Assembly: GCF_018399035.1 (NCBI RefSeq)
Contig: NZ_CP073760.1
Span: 3,972,001-4,036,000 of the forward strand
Direction: 5' to 3'
Source of the DNA: Thiocapsa sp.
GTDB lineage: Bacteria > Pseudomonadota > Gammaproteobacteria > Chromatiales > Chromatiaceae
DNA length: 64,000 nt
Each line of letters begins with the position of its first letter. Position 1 is the first letter of the stretch. A program made the position numbers and the translations under genes. Below the pieces are notes generated by a model. The model was not told the DNA's origin. It worked only from the letters and a program-made list of their open reading frames with translations, and ran no database searches. This document shows positions 54,044 through 63,880 of this stretch, piece after piece.

Positions 54044-55228
54044 ATGAGCGACAACATCGTGATCGTCGATGCGGGCCGTACCGCAGTCGGCACCTTCGGC
54101 GGCAGCCTCTCTTCACTCCCCGCGACCGACATCGGGGCCGCGGTGCTCAAGGCGTTGATGGAGCGCACCGGAATCTCCCCGGATCAGGTCGACGAGGTCA
54201 TCCTCGGTCAGGTTCTCACCGCCGGCGTGGGCCAGAATCCGGCGCGTCAGACGACCCTGAACGCGGGTCTTCCGCACTCGGTACCGGCCATGACCATCAA
54301 CAAGGTCTGCGGCAGCGGCCTCAAGGCCGTTCATCTGGCGATGCAGGCGGTGGCCTGCGGCGACGCCGATATCGTGATCGCGGGTGGCCAAGAGAGCATG
54401 AGCCAGTCCGCGCATGTGCTGCCGCGCTCGCGCGAAGGGCAGCGCATGGGCGATTGGTCGATGAAGGACACCATGATCGTCGACGGTCTTTGGGATGCCT
54501 TCAATCAGTATCACATGGGCGTGACGGCAGAGAACATCGCCAAGAAATACGCGTTCACCCGCGACGCCCAGGACGAATTTGCGGCGGCATCGCAGCAGAA
54601 GGCCGAGGCGGCGATCAAGTCGGGACGTTTTGCCGACGAGATTATTCCGGTTGCCATACCGCAGCGTAAGGGCGACCCGGTCGTCTTCGCCACGGACGAG
54701 TTTCCGCGCCCCGGCACCACGGCCGAGACGCTCGGCAAGCTGCGTCCGGCCTTCGACAAGGCCGGCACGGTCACCGCCGGCAACGCCTCGGGTATCAACG
54801 ACGGAGCGGCGATGGTCGTGGTCATGAAGGAGTCCAAGGCCAAGGAGCTCGGTCTGAAGCCGATGGCCCGCTTGGTCGCCTTCGCAAGCGCCGGTGTGGA
54901 TCCGGCCATCATGGGCACCGGCCCGATCCCGGCGTCGATGAAGTGTCTGGAGAAGGCCGGTTGGACGCCCAAGGACCTCGATCTAATCGAGGCCAACGAG
55001 GCCTTCGCCGCGCAGGCGATGTCGGTCAATCACGAGATGGGCTGGGATCTGAGCAAGGTGAACGTCAACGGCGGTGCCATCTCGATCGGCCACCCGATCG
55101 GTGCCTCCGGTGCTCGCGTGCTGGTGACCCTGCTCTACGAGATGCAGAAGCGCGATGCCAAGAAGGGTCTCGCGACACTCTGCATCGGCGGCGGACAAGG
55201 TGTGGCTCTGGCCGTCGAGCGAGTCTGA
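54044..55228 (+). CDS. phaA: Acetyl-CoA acetyltransferase (beta-ketothiolase)
   Basis: 394 residues. Condenses two acetyl-CoA to acetoacetyl-CoA, the first step of PHB synthesis. Nucleophile C89 in NKVCGSGLKAVH, thiolase signature GGAISIGHPIGASGAR with the catalytic His, and second Cys in LCIGGGQGVA. Thiolase C-domain motif NEAFAAQAM is present. Full family length. First gene of the rightward pha group. Confidence 0.96.
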   Translation: MSDNIVIVDAGRTAVGTFGGSLSSLPATDIGAAVLKALMERTGISPDQVDEVILGQVLTAGVGQNPARQTTLNAGLPHSVPAMTINKVCGSGLKAVHLAMQAVACGDADIVIAGGQESMSQSAHVLPRSREGQRMGDWSMKDTMIVDGLWDAFNQYHMGVTAENIAKKYAFTRDAQDEFAAASQQKAEAAIKSGRFADEIIPVAIPQRKGDPVVFATDEFPRPGTTAETLGKLRPAFDKAGTVTAGNASGINDGAAMVVVMKESKAKELGLKPMARLVAFASAGVDPAIMGTGPIPASMKCLEKAGWTPKDLDLIEANEAFAAQAMSVNHEMGWDLSKVNVNGGAISIGHPIGASGARVLVTLLYEMQKRDAKKGLATLCIGGGQGVALAVERV

Positions 55229-55336
55229 TCCGAACCCGGGCGGGGAGTCCCCCGGCGAGGGATCGTCGGGCCCCGCAGGTCGTACCCCGTCTCGACTGGG
55301 GTACACTTCTTCGGACTGAAGGACGATAAGGCCCAG

Positions 55337-55858
55337 ATGCCCATGAAAGACGAGCGCATCATCAAGAAGTACCCGAATCGGCGCCTCTACGACACCGAAG
55401 TCAGTCGTTACATCACGCTCGCGGACGTGCGTGATCTCGTCATGAGCTGCACCGCCTTCAAGGTGGTCGACACGGCGAACGACAACGACATCACGCGTTC
55501 CATCCTGTTGCAGATCATGCTCGAAGAGGAAAGCGGCGGCGAGCCGCTGTTCAGCGCGACCATGTTGTCTCAGATCATCCGCTTCTACGGCGGCACCCTC
55601 CAAGGCATGTTCGCCCGCTATCTCGAGGGTTCGCTGGATCTCTTCTCCAAACAGCACCACGAGCTGGTCCGCTCTTTGGGCGAGACCCCGTTCGATGCCA
55701 TGACGCGGATGACCCAGAAGAACGTCGAGCTGTGGTCCGAGATTCAAGGCGAGCTGATGCGCGCAGCGGGCTTCGATCTCGGTGGCGATCGCCGGGGCAA
55801 GACCGATCGCAAGGCACCGTCCCCCGCCGATGACAAGGAGAAAGACAAAGAACCGTGA
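55337..55858 (+). CDS. phaR: PHA synthesis repressor PhaR
   Basis: 173 residues. The N-terminal DNA-binding domain starts RIIKKYPNRRLYDTEVSRYI, followed by the PHB-accumulation domain (SATMLSQIIRFYGGTLQGMF). The C-terminal ~30 residues are Lys/Asp-rich. PhaR represses phasin and other pha genes and is titrated off DNA by nascent PHB. The matching 16-bp sequences at 53898 and 55952 are its likely operators. A second in-frame ATG two codons on (MKDERI) is an alternative start. Confidence 0.93.
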   Translation: MPMKDERIIKKYPNRRLYDTEVSRYITLADVRDLVMSCTAFKVVDTANDNDITRSILLQIMLEEESGGEPLFSATMLSQIIRFYGGTLQGMFARYLEGSLDLFSKQHHELVRSLGETPFDAMTRMTQKNVELWSEIQGELMRAAGFDLGGDRRGKTDRKAPSPADDKEKDKEP

Positions 55859-55926
55859 CGGATCTGCCTGAGCGCAGGAGGATCGGACTGCCGCATCATC
55901 AATGCTTTCGATTGACGGATTCGGGG

Positions 55927-55984
55927 TTGACAGAGGCTGATCGGACGACTATTGTGCACTGCAACAATTGCTGCACTGCACAAC
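55927..55984 (+). promoter_or_regulatory. phaP promoter overlapped by PhaR operators
   Basis: A near-consensus sigma-70 promoter: TTGACA (55927-55932), 17-bp spacer, TATTGT (55950-55955). TTGTGCACTGCAACAA (55952-55967) covers the -10 end and start point and CTGCACTGCACAAC (55971-55984) follows immediately. This is ideal for repression by PhaR. Confidence 0.7.
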
Positions 55985-56001
55985 ATATCGGAGCAACTTT
56001 C

Positions 56002-56367
56002 ATGACAACCAACGACACCCTGAACACCGTCAACGAGCTCACCAACAAGACCGTCGAGCGCATGAACAGCCTCGGCGAGCTGAACGTCCGCATCTTCGAG
56101 AAGATGTCTGCGCGCCAGATGGATGCCATGAGCCTTTACATGGAGCACGCCATGCGCATGATGAAGCTGGCGACCGAATCCAAGGGCTACAATGAGTTCT
56201 TCACGGGCCAGGTCGAGGCCACCAAGGAGCTCAGCGAGCGCGTTCTGGCCGAAGGCAAGACCAGCATGCAGGCCGTCAGCGACGTGCGTGACGACTACCG
56301 CACCTGGTTCGAAAAGAACATGGCCGACGTTTCCGCCGACCTGAGCAAGAGTGTCCCGGCTGTCTAA
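56002..56367 (+). CDS. phaP: Phasin (granule-associated protein)
   Basis: 121 residues, all helical and amphipathic, with the phasin pattern (NELTNKTVERMNSLGELNVR, then FFTGQVEATKELSERVLAEG). Coats PHA granules and controls their size and number. The ATG at 56002 follows GGAG eight bases upstream; the open frame to 55855 is not coding because it crosses the promoter and operator. Confidence 0.85.
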   Translation: MTTNDTLNTVNELTNKTVERMNSLGELNVRIFEKMSARQMDAMSLYMEHAMRMMKLATESKGYNEFFTGQVEATKELSERVLAEGKTSMQAVSDVRDDYRTWFEKNMADVSADLSKSVPAV

Positions 56368-56417
56368 TTCGACAGTCCGTTCCACTTGACTGGACCCGGC
56401 AGCCCAAGGATGGGCCA

Positions 56418-56455
56418 CCATTCGCAAGTCCCCTGCATAGGGGGCTTGCGAATGG
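56418..56455 (+). other. Strong hairpin between phaP and phaB
   Basis: CCATTCGCAAG pairs perfectly with CTTGCGAATGG, with an inner CCCC/GGGG step and a short loop. No T-run follows, so it is not a simple terminator; it may slow transcription or protect the upstream phaP mRNA. Confidence 0.7.
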
Positions 56456-56554
56456 CTCGTGATTGGAAGATCTTGAACCTCGTGAGCGGATCGCGTGGTG
56501 ATCGCTCCGGACTGCAACGAACATCACACCAATTAAAACCCGGAGGAAAGAGAC

Positions 56555-57295
56555 ATGGCTCGCATTGCACTCGTGACCGGTGGTATCGGCGGAATCGGCA
56601 CCTCGATCTGCACGCGTCTGGCACAAGACGGCTGCACGGTCGTCGCCAATCATCATCCTTCCGAGGCCGCTGCTGCGGAAGCCTGGAAGAAGGATCGCGA
56701 GACCGAAGGCTTCGCCATCGACACCATCGCCGCGGACGTGTCCTCCTTCGAAGACAGCGCGCGCATGATTAAAGAGATCACCGAAAAACACGGCCCGGTC
56801 GACATCCTCATCAACTGTGCCGGCATCACCCGCGACAAGACCTTCAAGAAGATGGAGCATGCGCAGTGGGATGCCGTGATGCGGGTTAACCTGGACAGCG
56901 TCTTCAACGTGACGCGCAACGTCTGGGAAGGGATGCTGGATCGCGGCTTCGGACGGATCATCAACATCTCCTCGGTCAACGGTCAGCGCGGTCAGTTCGG
57001 TCAAGCCAACTATTCCGCCGCCAAGGCCGGTATGCACGGCTTCACCATGGCCTTGGCCCAGGAAGGCGCATCCAAGGGTGTCACGGTGAACACCGTCTCG
57101 CCCGGCTATGTCGAGACCGCCATGACGCTCGCAATGGACGACACGGTGCGCAACAGCATCATCTCGGGCGTCCCGATGCGCCGCATGGCTCAGCCTGCGG
57201 AAATCGCCGCGGCCATCGCCTTCCTGGCCGGCGACCAGAGCGCCTACATCACCGGCGCGAACCTGCCGGTCAACGGCGGTCTCTTCATGCACTGA
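56555..57295 (+). CDS. phaB: Acetoacetyl-CoA reductase (NADPH)
   Basis: 246 residues, SDR family. TGGIGGIGTSICTRLA is the NADPH-binding loop, NCAGITRD the cofactor-stabilising motif; catalytic Ser in INISSVNG and YSAAKAGMHG (Tyr/Lys). Produces (R)-3-hydroxybutyryl-CoA for PhaCE. GGAGGAAAG precedes the ATG. Ends before an intrinsic terminator at 57512. Confidence 0.96.
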   Translation: MARIALVTGGIGGIGTSICTRLAQDGCTVVANHHPSEAAAAEAWKKDRETEGFAIDTIAADVSSFEDSARMIKEITEKHGPVDILINCAGITRDKTFKKMEHAQWDAVMRVNLDSVFNVTRNVWEGMLDRGFGRIINISSVNGQRGQFGQANYSAAKAGMHGFTMALAQEGASKGVTVNTVSPGYVETAMTLAMDDTVRNSIISGVPMRRMAQPAEIAAAIAFLAGDQSAYITGANLPVNGGLFMH

Positions 57296-57686
57296 GACGC
57301 TCGTCACATCGAAACCGCACCGGCGTCGGTAGAATGGGACCCATGTGAGACTAACTTCGCCGGAGACGATGCTTCGACGAGGCGCGGTTTAGAGATCGAA
57401 CGTCAGAAAGCAGAACATCGATGTTTCGGGCCTGCCGGCGACACGCGGAGCCCGAGACTTTAAAAATCGATACCAGTGTCCTCCTCGTCTCTCTCATCAT
57501 GAGACGTTTCCAGCCCGGCACCCTGCCGGGCTTTTTTTTGCCTCGGGAAATTCCGCTCGGATCGGCTCCGGAAACAATCCTGCTGAATCCGCTACCCTGT
57601 CGATGTGGGCATGAGCAGGTGGTGCCGGATGACTCGCGACCTCATCTCGCCCCTCGGTGCAGACTCGGCAGCCGTTGGATCAGGAT
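57296..57686. other. Intergenic with terminator and repeat half
   Basis: Contains a repeat end (GGCGCGGTTTAG, 57381-57392), a small hairpin CGTCTC-GAGACG (57486-57506) and the phaB terminator. Open frames are motif-free. Confidence 0.5.
57512..57539 (+). terminator. Rho-independent terminator after phaB
   Basis: AGCCCGGCA ccc TGCCGGGCT followed by eight T, a textbook intrinsic terminator about 215 bp after the phaB stop codon. Confidence 0.85.
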
Positions 57687-58190
57687 ATGACCGACCTCGA
57701 CACACTCTACACGATCGATTATTCGGCTTGGGCGGAACGCCACGTCCAATTGCTGCGTGCCGGGCGCTACTCGGAGCTGGACGTCGAGCATCTCGTGGAA
57801 GAACTGAGCGACATGGGAAAGAGCGAGCAACGCGAGCTCGAAAACAGATTGACCATCCTTCTGGCTCATCTGTTGAAGTGGGAGTATCAGTATCGGACCC
57901 TGTCCGAGCGCTGGCGTGAATTCAAAGGCGACTGCTGGCGCGCGACCCTCATCGAGCAGCGCAACCGGCTGGAAAAATTACTGAAACAGGCTCCCGGTCT
58001 CAAGGCGCGATTGCCCGCAACCATCGGCGAGGCTTATACCGACGCGGTTCAGTTGGCCAGCGATGAAAGCGGTCTGCCGTCGGACACCTTTCCAGACCAT
58101 TGCCCCTACAGCGCCGAGCAACTGTTCGACAAGACCTTCTACCCGGCGCAGCCCGAGGGGCAGGCCCACCCCGGACACACTGAACCCTGA
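57687..58190 (+). CDS. DUF29-family protein
   Basis: 167 residues. Matches DUF29 in order: YSAWAERHVQLLRAGRY, DVEHLVEELSDMGKSEQREL, LLKWEYQYR, then CPYSAEQLFDKTFYP near the end. Cytosolic, function unknown; the family is common in cyanobacteria and phototrophs. The ATG at 57687 places the family N-terminus correctly. About 70 bp before a small antitoxin-like gene. Confidence 0.88.
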   Translation: MTDLDTLYTIDYSAWAERHVQLLRAGRYSELDVEHLVEELSDMGKSEQRELENRLTILLAHLLKWEYQYRTLSERWREFKGDCWRATLIEQRNRLEKLLKQAPGLKARLPATIGEAYTDAVQLASDESGLPSDTFPDHCPYSAEQLFDKTFYPAQPEGQAHPGHTEP

Positions 58191-58258
58191 TCGATCGGCA
58201 AGTACCGGAACCCCGCCCCTTCGTCTGCGAGACCTGACACTCGACAGAGGTTTCCACC

Positions 58259-58429
58259 ATGCCCGAGCTGCATCCGCAATGCGTCACCGACCCGGACGGT
58301 AAGCGTCTGTCGGTTCTGCTGCCCATCGCCGAACATGCGGCGCTGATGTCCTATCTCGAGGACATCGAAGACATCGGCGCTGCCGAGGAAGCGTTACGGA
58401 AAATCGAGTCCGGCGAGGTCCAGCGATAA
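58259..58429 (+). CDS. Small antitoxin-like protein
   Basis: 56 residues: VTDPDGKRLSVLLPIAEHAA followed by an acidic helix (LMSYLEDIEDIGAAEEALRK) and a basic tail. The pattern is like RelB/Phd-type antitoxins. No toxin gene follows; the next gene is purD, convergent, with its stop one base away. The preceding DUF29 gene may be its operon mate. Confidence 0.6.
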   Translation: MPELHPQCVTDPDGKRLSVLLPIAEHAALMSYLEDIEDIGAAEEALRKIESGEVQR

Positions 58430-58430
58430 A

Positions 58431-59726
58431 TCAGACGCATGTCGACCGCTCGCGGGCGATGGCCCGATACCCGATGTCGCGCCGGAACTGACAGCCCTCC
58501 CACCGAATCTTCTCGATGGCTTGGTAGGCTCGGGATTGGGCCTCGGAAACGCTGTTCCCGAGTGCGGTGACACAGAGGACGCGTCCGCCGTTGGTTAGGG
58601 TCTCAGCTCCTTCCGCCTTTGTGCCGGCCTGGAAGACCTTGACGTCCGAGGCCAGCGCGGCGTCCAACCCGCTGATCGGGTGGTCGGTCTCGTAGCTGTC
58701 CGGATAACCGCCCGCCGCCATGACCACGCCCAGCGCGGGGCGCGGATCCCAGACGGCCGTGACCTCATCGAGACGGCCGTCGATCGCGGCGAGGCAAAGC
58801 TCGACCAGGTCGGATTCCAGACGCATCAAGAGCGGCTGGGTCTCGGGATCGCCGAGCCGGCAGTTGTACTCGAGCACCTTGGGTGTCCCGTCGGCGGCGA
58901 TCATGAGTCCCGCGTAGAGGAAACCGACATAATGGATGCCCTCGGCGGCGAGCCCGGCGACCGTCGGCTCGATCACCTCGCGCATGACGCGATCGTGGAT
59001 CGCCGGAGTGACGATCGGGGCGGGGGAATAGGCGCCCATGCCGCCGGTGTTGGGTCCGCGGTCGCCGTCGTCGCGGGCCTTGTGATCCTGCGACGTGGCA
59101 AGCGGAAGGATGTGCGCACCGTCGACCATGACGATGAAGCTCGCCTCCTCGCCGGTCAGGAATTCCTCGATCACCACGCGGTTGCCCGCGCTGCCGAAGC
59201 GCCCGGCACCGAGCATGTCCTGGACCGCCGCCTCGGCGGTCGCAAGATCCTCGGCGAGGATGACGCCCTTACCCGCGGCGAGGCCGTCGGCCTTGATCAC
59301 GATAGGCGCGCCGACCCGACGCAGATAGGCGAGCGCGGGTTCGATCTCGGTAAAGACGCCGTAGGACGCGGTCGGGATGCGATGGTGCGCGAGGAAGTCC
59401 TTGGTGAAGGCCTTCGAACCCTCAAGCTGGGCGGCGTCTCGGGTCGGTCCGAAACAGCGCAGACCGGCCGCCTTGAAGGCGTCGACGACGCCCGCAACCA
59501 GCGGTGCCTCCGGGCCGATGATGGTCAGGTCGATCGCCTGCTCGGTTGCAAAGCGCACCAGTGCAGGCACGTCGTCCGCCGCGATCGGCAGATTCTCCAC
59601 CTTGGGTTCGTGCGCGGTTCCGCCATTGCCGGGCGCAACGAAAATACGTTCGGCCAGCGGCGATTGTGCGGCCTTCCAGGCGAGGGCGTGCTCGCGCCCG
59701 CCATTGCCGACGATCAGGATCTTCAT
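58431..59726 (-). CDS. purD: Phosphoribosylamine-glycine ligase
   Basis: 431 residues, ATP-grasp enzyme of purine synthesis making GAR from PRA and glycine. MKILIVGNGGREHALAWKAA start, GPEAPLVAGVVDAF, ATP-grasp loops KADGLAAGKGVI and EEFLTGEEASFIVMVDG, YNCRLGDPETQPLL for metal binding. Downstream of lpxA in the same direction, separated by one repeat unit. Confidence 0.97.
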   Translation of the reverse strand: MKILIVGNGGREHALAWKAAQSPLAERIFVAPGNGGTAHEPKVENLPIAADDVPALVRFATEQAIDLTIIGPEAPLVAGVVDAFKAAGLRCFGPTRDAAQLEGSKAFTKDFLAHHRIPTASYGVFTEIEPALAYLRRVGAPIVIKADGLAAGKGVILAEDLATAEAAVQDMLGAGRFGSAGNRVVIEEFLTGEEASFIVMVDGAHILPLATSQDHKARDDGDRGPNTGGMGAYSPAPIVTPAIHDRVMREVIEPTVAGLAAEGIHYVGFLYAGLMIAADGTPKVLEYNCRLGDPETQPLLMRLESDLVELCLAAIDGRLDEVTAVWDPRPALGVVMAAGGYPDSYETDHPISGLDAALASDVKVFQAGTKAEGAETLTNGGRVLCVTALGNSVSEAQSRAYQAIEKIRWEGCQFRRDIGYRAIARERSTCV

Positions 59727-59742
59727 ACCTATCTCTTCACCT

Positions 59743-59829
59743 TTTAAACCGCGCCTAGTGCGGTATGCGATGTTTTTGGGTGGGATCGGCCCCCGCAGCG
59801 CAACGAGCGCTGGAGCCGGCGCGGTTTAA
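59743..59829. repeat. Palindromic repeat unit between lpxA and purD
   Basis: An 87-bp unit of the 355-443 type (core GATGTTTTTGGGTGGGATCG) with complete TTTAAACCGCGCC ends. It provides the lpxA stop codon and lies about 17 bp upstream of purD. Confidence 0.9.
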
Positions 59830-60605
59830 GCTTGAAACGAGACGACGCCGCGTCGGCTCGACTGGATGAATTGGACGATGGCTTGGGTCTCGGGTCCGGG
59901 ATACTCCTGCTCGGCACGGACCAGTGCCTCGCCAGGACGTAGGCCGGAACGAAAGACCAGCCGATAGACGGCCTTGATGCGCGTGCGCTGCTCCTGCGAG
60001 AAGCCGCCGCGGCGCAAGCCGACCACGTTGAGCCCCACGATGCGCGCCCGATGACCGTCGACCAAGGCGAACGGCGGCACGTCCTGCGCAACCCCCGTCA
60101 CCCCGGCGACCATCGCATAGGCGCCGATCCGACAGAATTGGTGCACGGCGACCTGCCCCGAGAGGAAGGTCCGATCCGCGACCTCGACATGACCGGCAAG
60201 CGTGGCCGTGTTGGCGAAGATGTTGTGATCGCCGACGATGCAGTCATGGCCCGCATGCGAGAAGGCCATCCAATAATTGTGGCTGCCGATGCGGGTGCCG
60301 GCCTCGGACTTGATGCCGCAGCTGATGTTCACCCCTTCCTTGAAGTGATTGTGGTCGCCGATCACCAGCGGCCGCGAGAGCTCCGGCTTGAAGCCGAGGT
60401 CCTGAGGCTCCGAGCCGAGCGTCGCCCCGTGACAGACCCGGTTGTGCGCACCCATCCGCGTCGCGCCGAAGATGCGCACGCAGGACTCGATCCGACAGCC
60501 CTCGCCGACGACGGCCCCGGACTCGATGATCGAATAGGGACCGACACTGACCGAGGGATGCAGCTCGGCACCCTCTTCGATGATGGCACTCGCATGGATG
60601 CCCAT
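59826..60605 (-). CDS. lpxA: Acyl-ACP:UDP-N-acetylglucosamine O-acyltransferase (LpxA)
   Basis: 259 residues, left-handed beta-helix acyltransferase with hexapeptide repeats. Catalytic His in MAFSHAGHDCIVG, and the C-terminal helix domain signature NVVGLRRGGFS. First step of lipid A synthesis, cytosolic. It is not in the usual lpxD-fabZ-lpxA-lpxB cluster but between purH and purD, with repeats at both ends; it may be a second paralogue. Its ATG overlaps the repeat end by one base (TTCAATG) and its stop is in the other repeat. Confidence 0.9.
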   Translation of the reverse strand: MGIHASAIIEEGAELHPSVSVGPYSIIESGAVVGEGCRIESCVRIFGATRMGAHNRVCHGATLGSEPQDLGFKPELSRPLVIGDHNHFKEGVNISCGIKSEAGTRIGSHNYWMAFSHAGHDCIVGDHNIFANTATLAGHVEVADRTFLSGQVAVHQFCRIGAYAMVAGVTGVAQDVPPFALVDGHRARIVGLNVVGLRRGGFSQEQRTRIKAVYRLVFRSGLRPGEALVRAEQEYPGPETQAIVQFIQSSRRGVVSFQA

Positions 60606-60796
60606 TGAACCGCGTCCTGTGTGAGTCAAGGAGGTTATGGAGTCGATCGATGTCGCACTGATCCGAGAGCTTTGAGCCGACGCGGTTCAAGTGATTAAAG
60701 AATTCAAAATCTCTTGAACCGCGTCGACTCCGGCGTGAGTTGGTTGCTCCGAGGCCAAGCCGAAACGAAAACACTGCATGTCGGGCCGGACGCGGT

Positions 60797-60800
<4 letters not shown>
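60605..60800. repeat. Composite palindromic repeat, TTGAACCGCG variant
   Basis: Two units (60605-60690 and 60714-60800) with TTGAACCGCG/CGCGGTTCAA ends around an AT-rich 23-bp spacer: the same architecture and total length as the 355-550 composite, but different internal sequence and a G/C-for-A/T change in the termini. Confidence 0.88.
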
Positions 60801-62365
<1,565 letters not shown>

Positions 62366-62405
62366 TCCGGGTCTGATGATCTGAAAGGAGGCCGGCGGCG
62401 CGGGG

Positions 62406-62714
62406 TCAGCGTGCGCGCTCGATCCCGTAAGCGGCGAGTCGTTTGCGCAGCGTGGCGCGCGTCAAGCCGAGGATCTTCGCGGCCTGGCTGAGATTGCCGT
62501 TGGTGTGGTCCAGAACGGTCTCGAACATGGGGCGCTCGACCTCCTCGAGCACCAGGACGTAAAGGTTGACCACGTCATGGCCGGCCATGTTCTCCAGATA
62601 GAAGCGCAGGGCATCCTGCACACACTTGCTCAGCGGGTCGGTGCGACCCGCCTCCACCACCTGCAGCCCCGTCGATGTCGTTTCGGATACGCTGTCCAAG
62701 GCAACTGAATTCAT
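62406..62714 (-). CDS. fis: DNA-binding protein Fis
   Basis: 102 residues. Family C-terminus: MFETVLDHTNGNLSQAAKIL followed by GLTRATLRKRLAAYGI (helix-turn-helix). A nucleoid-associated regulator. ATGA overlap with dusB, the classical dusB-fis operon; purH follows 40 bp downstream. Confidence 0.94.
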   Translation of the reverse strand: MNSVALDSVSETTSTGLQVVEAGRTDPLSKCVQDALRFYLENMAGHDVVNLYVLVLEEVERPMFETVLDHTNGNLSQAAKILGLTRATLRKRLAAYGIERAR

Positions 62715-63709
62715 GCTGCTTGATTCTCCGTTTCGGGGCATTGCTCGAAGAACGCGGCGACCCGCGACAACTGCTCCGCCGGGGTTTCTGTCCCGTTGAC
62801 GATGTCTCTGAAGGCCGCTGCACCCGGTAAGTGACGGCAGTACCAGGAGATGTGTTTGCGTGCGATCCGCACGCCGGCATGGGCGCCGTAAAACTGATAC
62901 AAGGCATCGAGATGCTCGCGCAGGAGCGCATGAATCCAGTGCCTTTGCGGCTCGACCGGCAGGGTACCCGAGGTTAGGTAGGCCGCGACGTCGCGGAAGA
63001 TCCAGGGACGCCCCCGGGCCGCGCGTCCGATCATGATAGCATCGGCGCCGGTCCAGTCCAGGACCTGTTTCGCCCGTTCGGGGCTCGCGATGTCGCCGTT
63101 GGCGATCAGCGGTATCGTCACGGCCGCGCGGATGACACGGATCGTGTCGTATTCGGCGGGCACCCCGTAACTGCAGGCGCGCGTGCGCCCGTGAACGGTC
63201 AAGGCGGCGATCCCGCACTCCTGCGCGATCTGCGCAATGCGCAGGGCATTGCGGGTCTCGGGCGACCAGCCGGTGCGGATCTTCAAGGTAACCGGGACAG
63301 GGACCGACGCGACCACCGACTCCAGGATCCGTCCGACCAGGACCTCGTCGCGCAGCAGCGCGGAGCCCGCCGCGCGTTTGCAGACCTTCTTTGCCGGACA
63401 ACCCATGTTGATGTCGACGATGTCGGCGCCAAGGTCGACATTGATCCGGGCCGCTTCGGCCATGTCGAGCGGATCCGCGCCGACGATCTGCGCCGAGACC
63501 GGACCGGCCTCGCCCGCGTAGTCCAGACGCCGCACCGACTTGCGGGTACCCCAAAGCGCGGTGTTCGACGAGACCATCTCCGCGACCGCGAGCCCCGCCC
63601 CCAGACGCCGACACAGCGCACGGAACGGTCGATCGCTGATCCCGGCCATCGGCGCGAGGATCAGATTGTTCTCGAATCGGTGAGGGCCGATGGCGAAGGT
63701 GCGGTGCAT
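62711..63709 (-). CDS. dusB: tRNA-dihydrouridine synthase B
   Basis: 332 residues, FMN-dependent. APMAGISDRPFRALCRR start motif, active-site Cys in NMGCPAKKVCKR, KIRTGW, VHGRTR and ANGDI loops, GRAARGRPWIF for FMN binding. Reduces uridine to dihydrouridine in tRNA. First gene of the dusB-fis operon; preceded by a hairpin-rich leader. Confidence 0.95.
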   Translation of the reverse strand: MHRTFAIGPHRFENNLILAPMAGISDRPFRALCRRLGAGLAVAEMVSSNTALWGTRKSVRRLDYAGEAGPVSAQIVGADPLDMAEAARINVDLGADIVDINMGCPAKKVCKRAAGSALLRDEVLVGRILESVVASVPVPVTLKIRTGWSPETRNALRIAQIAQECGIAALTVHGRTRACSYGVPAEYDTIRVIRAAVTIPLIANGDIASPERAKQVLDWTGADAIMIGRAARGRPWIFRDVAAYLTSGTLPVEPQRHWIHALLREHLDALYQFYGAHAGVRIARKHISWYCRHLPGAAAFRDIVNGTETPAEQLSRVAAFFEQCPETENQAA

Positions 63710-63770
63710 GGGATGACTCGGGACAGCAAACGTGTCGGAAATCAGTTGAGCATCCGAACGAATCGTTGTC

Positions 63771-63800
63771 GTTGTCGTTGTCGATTACGACAACGACAAC
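63771..63800. repeat. Perfect hairpin in the dusB leader region
   Basis: GTTGTCGTTGTCG atta CGACAACGACAAC, a 13-bp perfect stem with a four-base loop, preceded by another GTTGTC. Lies between prmA and dusB. Confidence 0.75.
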
Positions 63801-63857
63801 GCTATAAGGTGACGGAGGTATTTCGTCGAGTTGGTTTACTGCTCGCTGAGCCGTTCC

Positions 63858-63880
63858 TAAACCGCACCGGGCGCGGTTTA
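63858..63880. repeat. Minimal palindromic repeat at the prmA stop
   Basis: TAAACCGC acc GGGCGCGGTTTA: only the two termini of the repeat family, back to back. Its right edge supplies the prmA stop codon. Confidence 0.8.
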
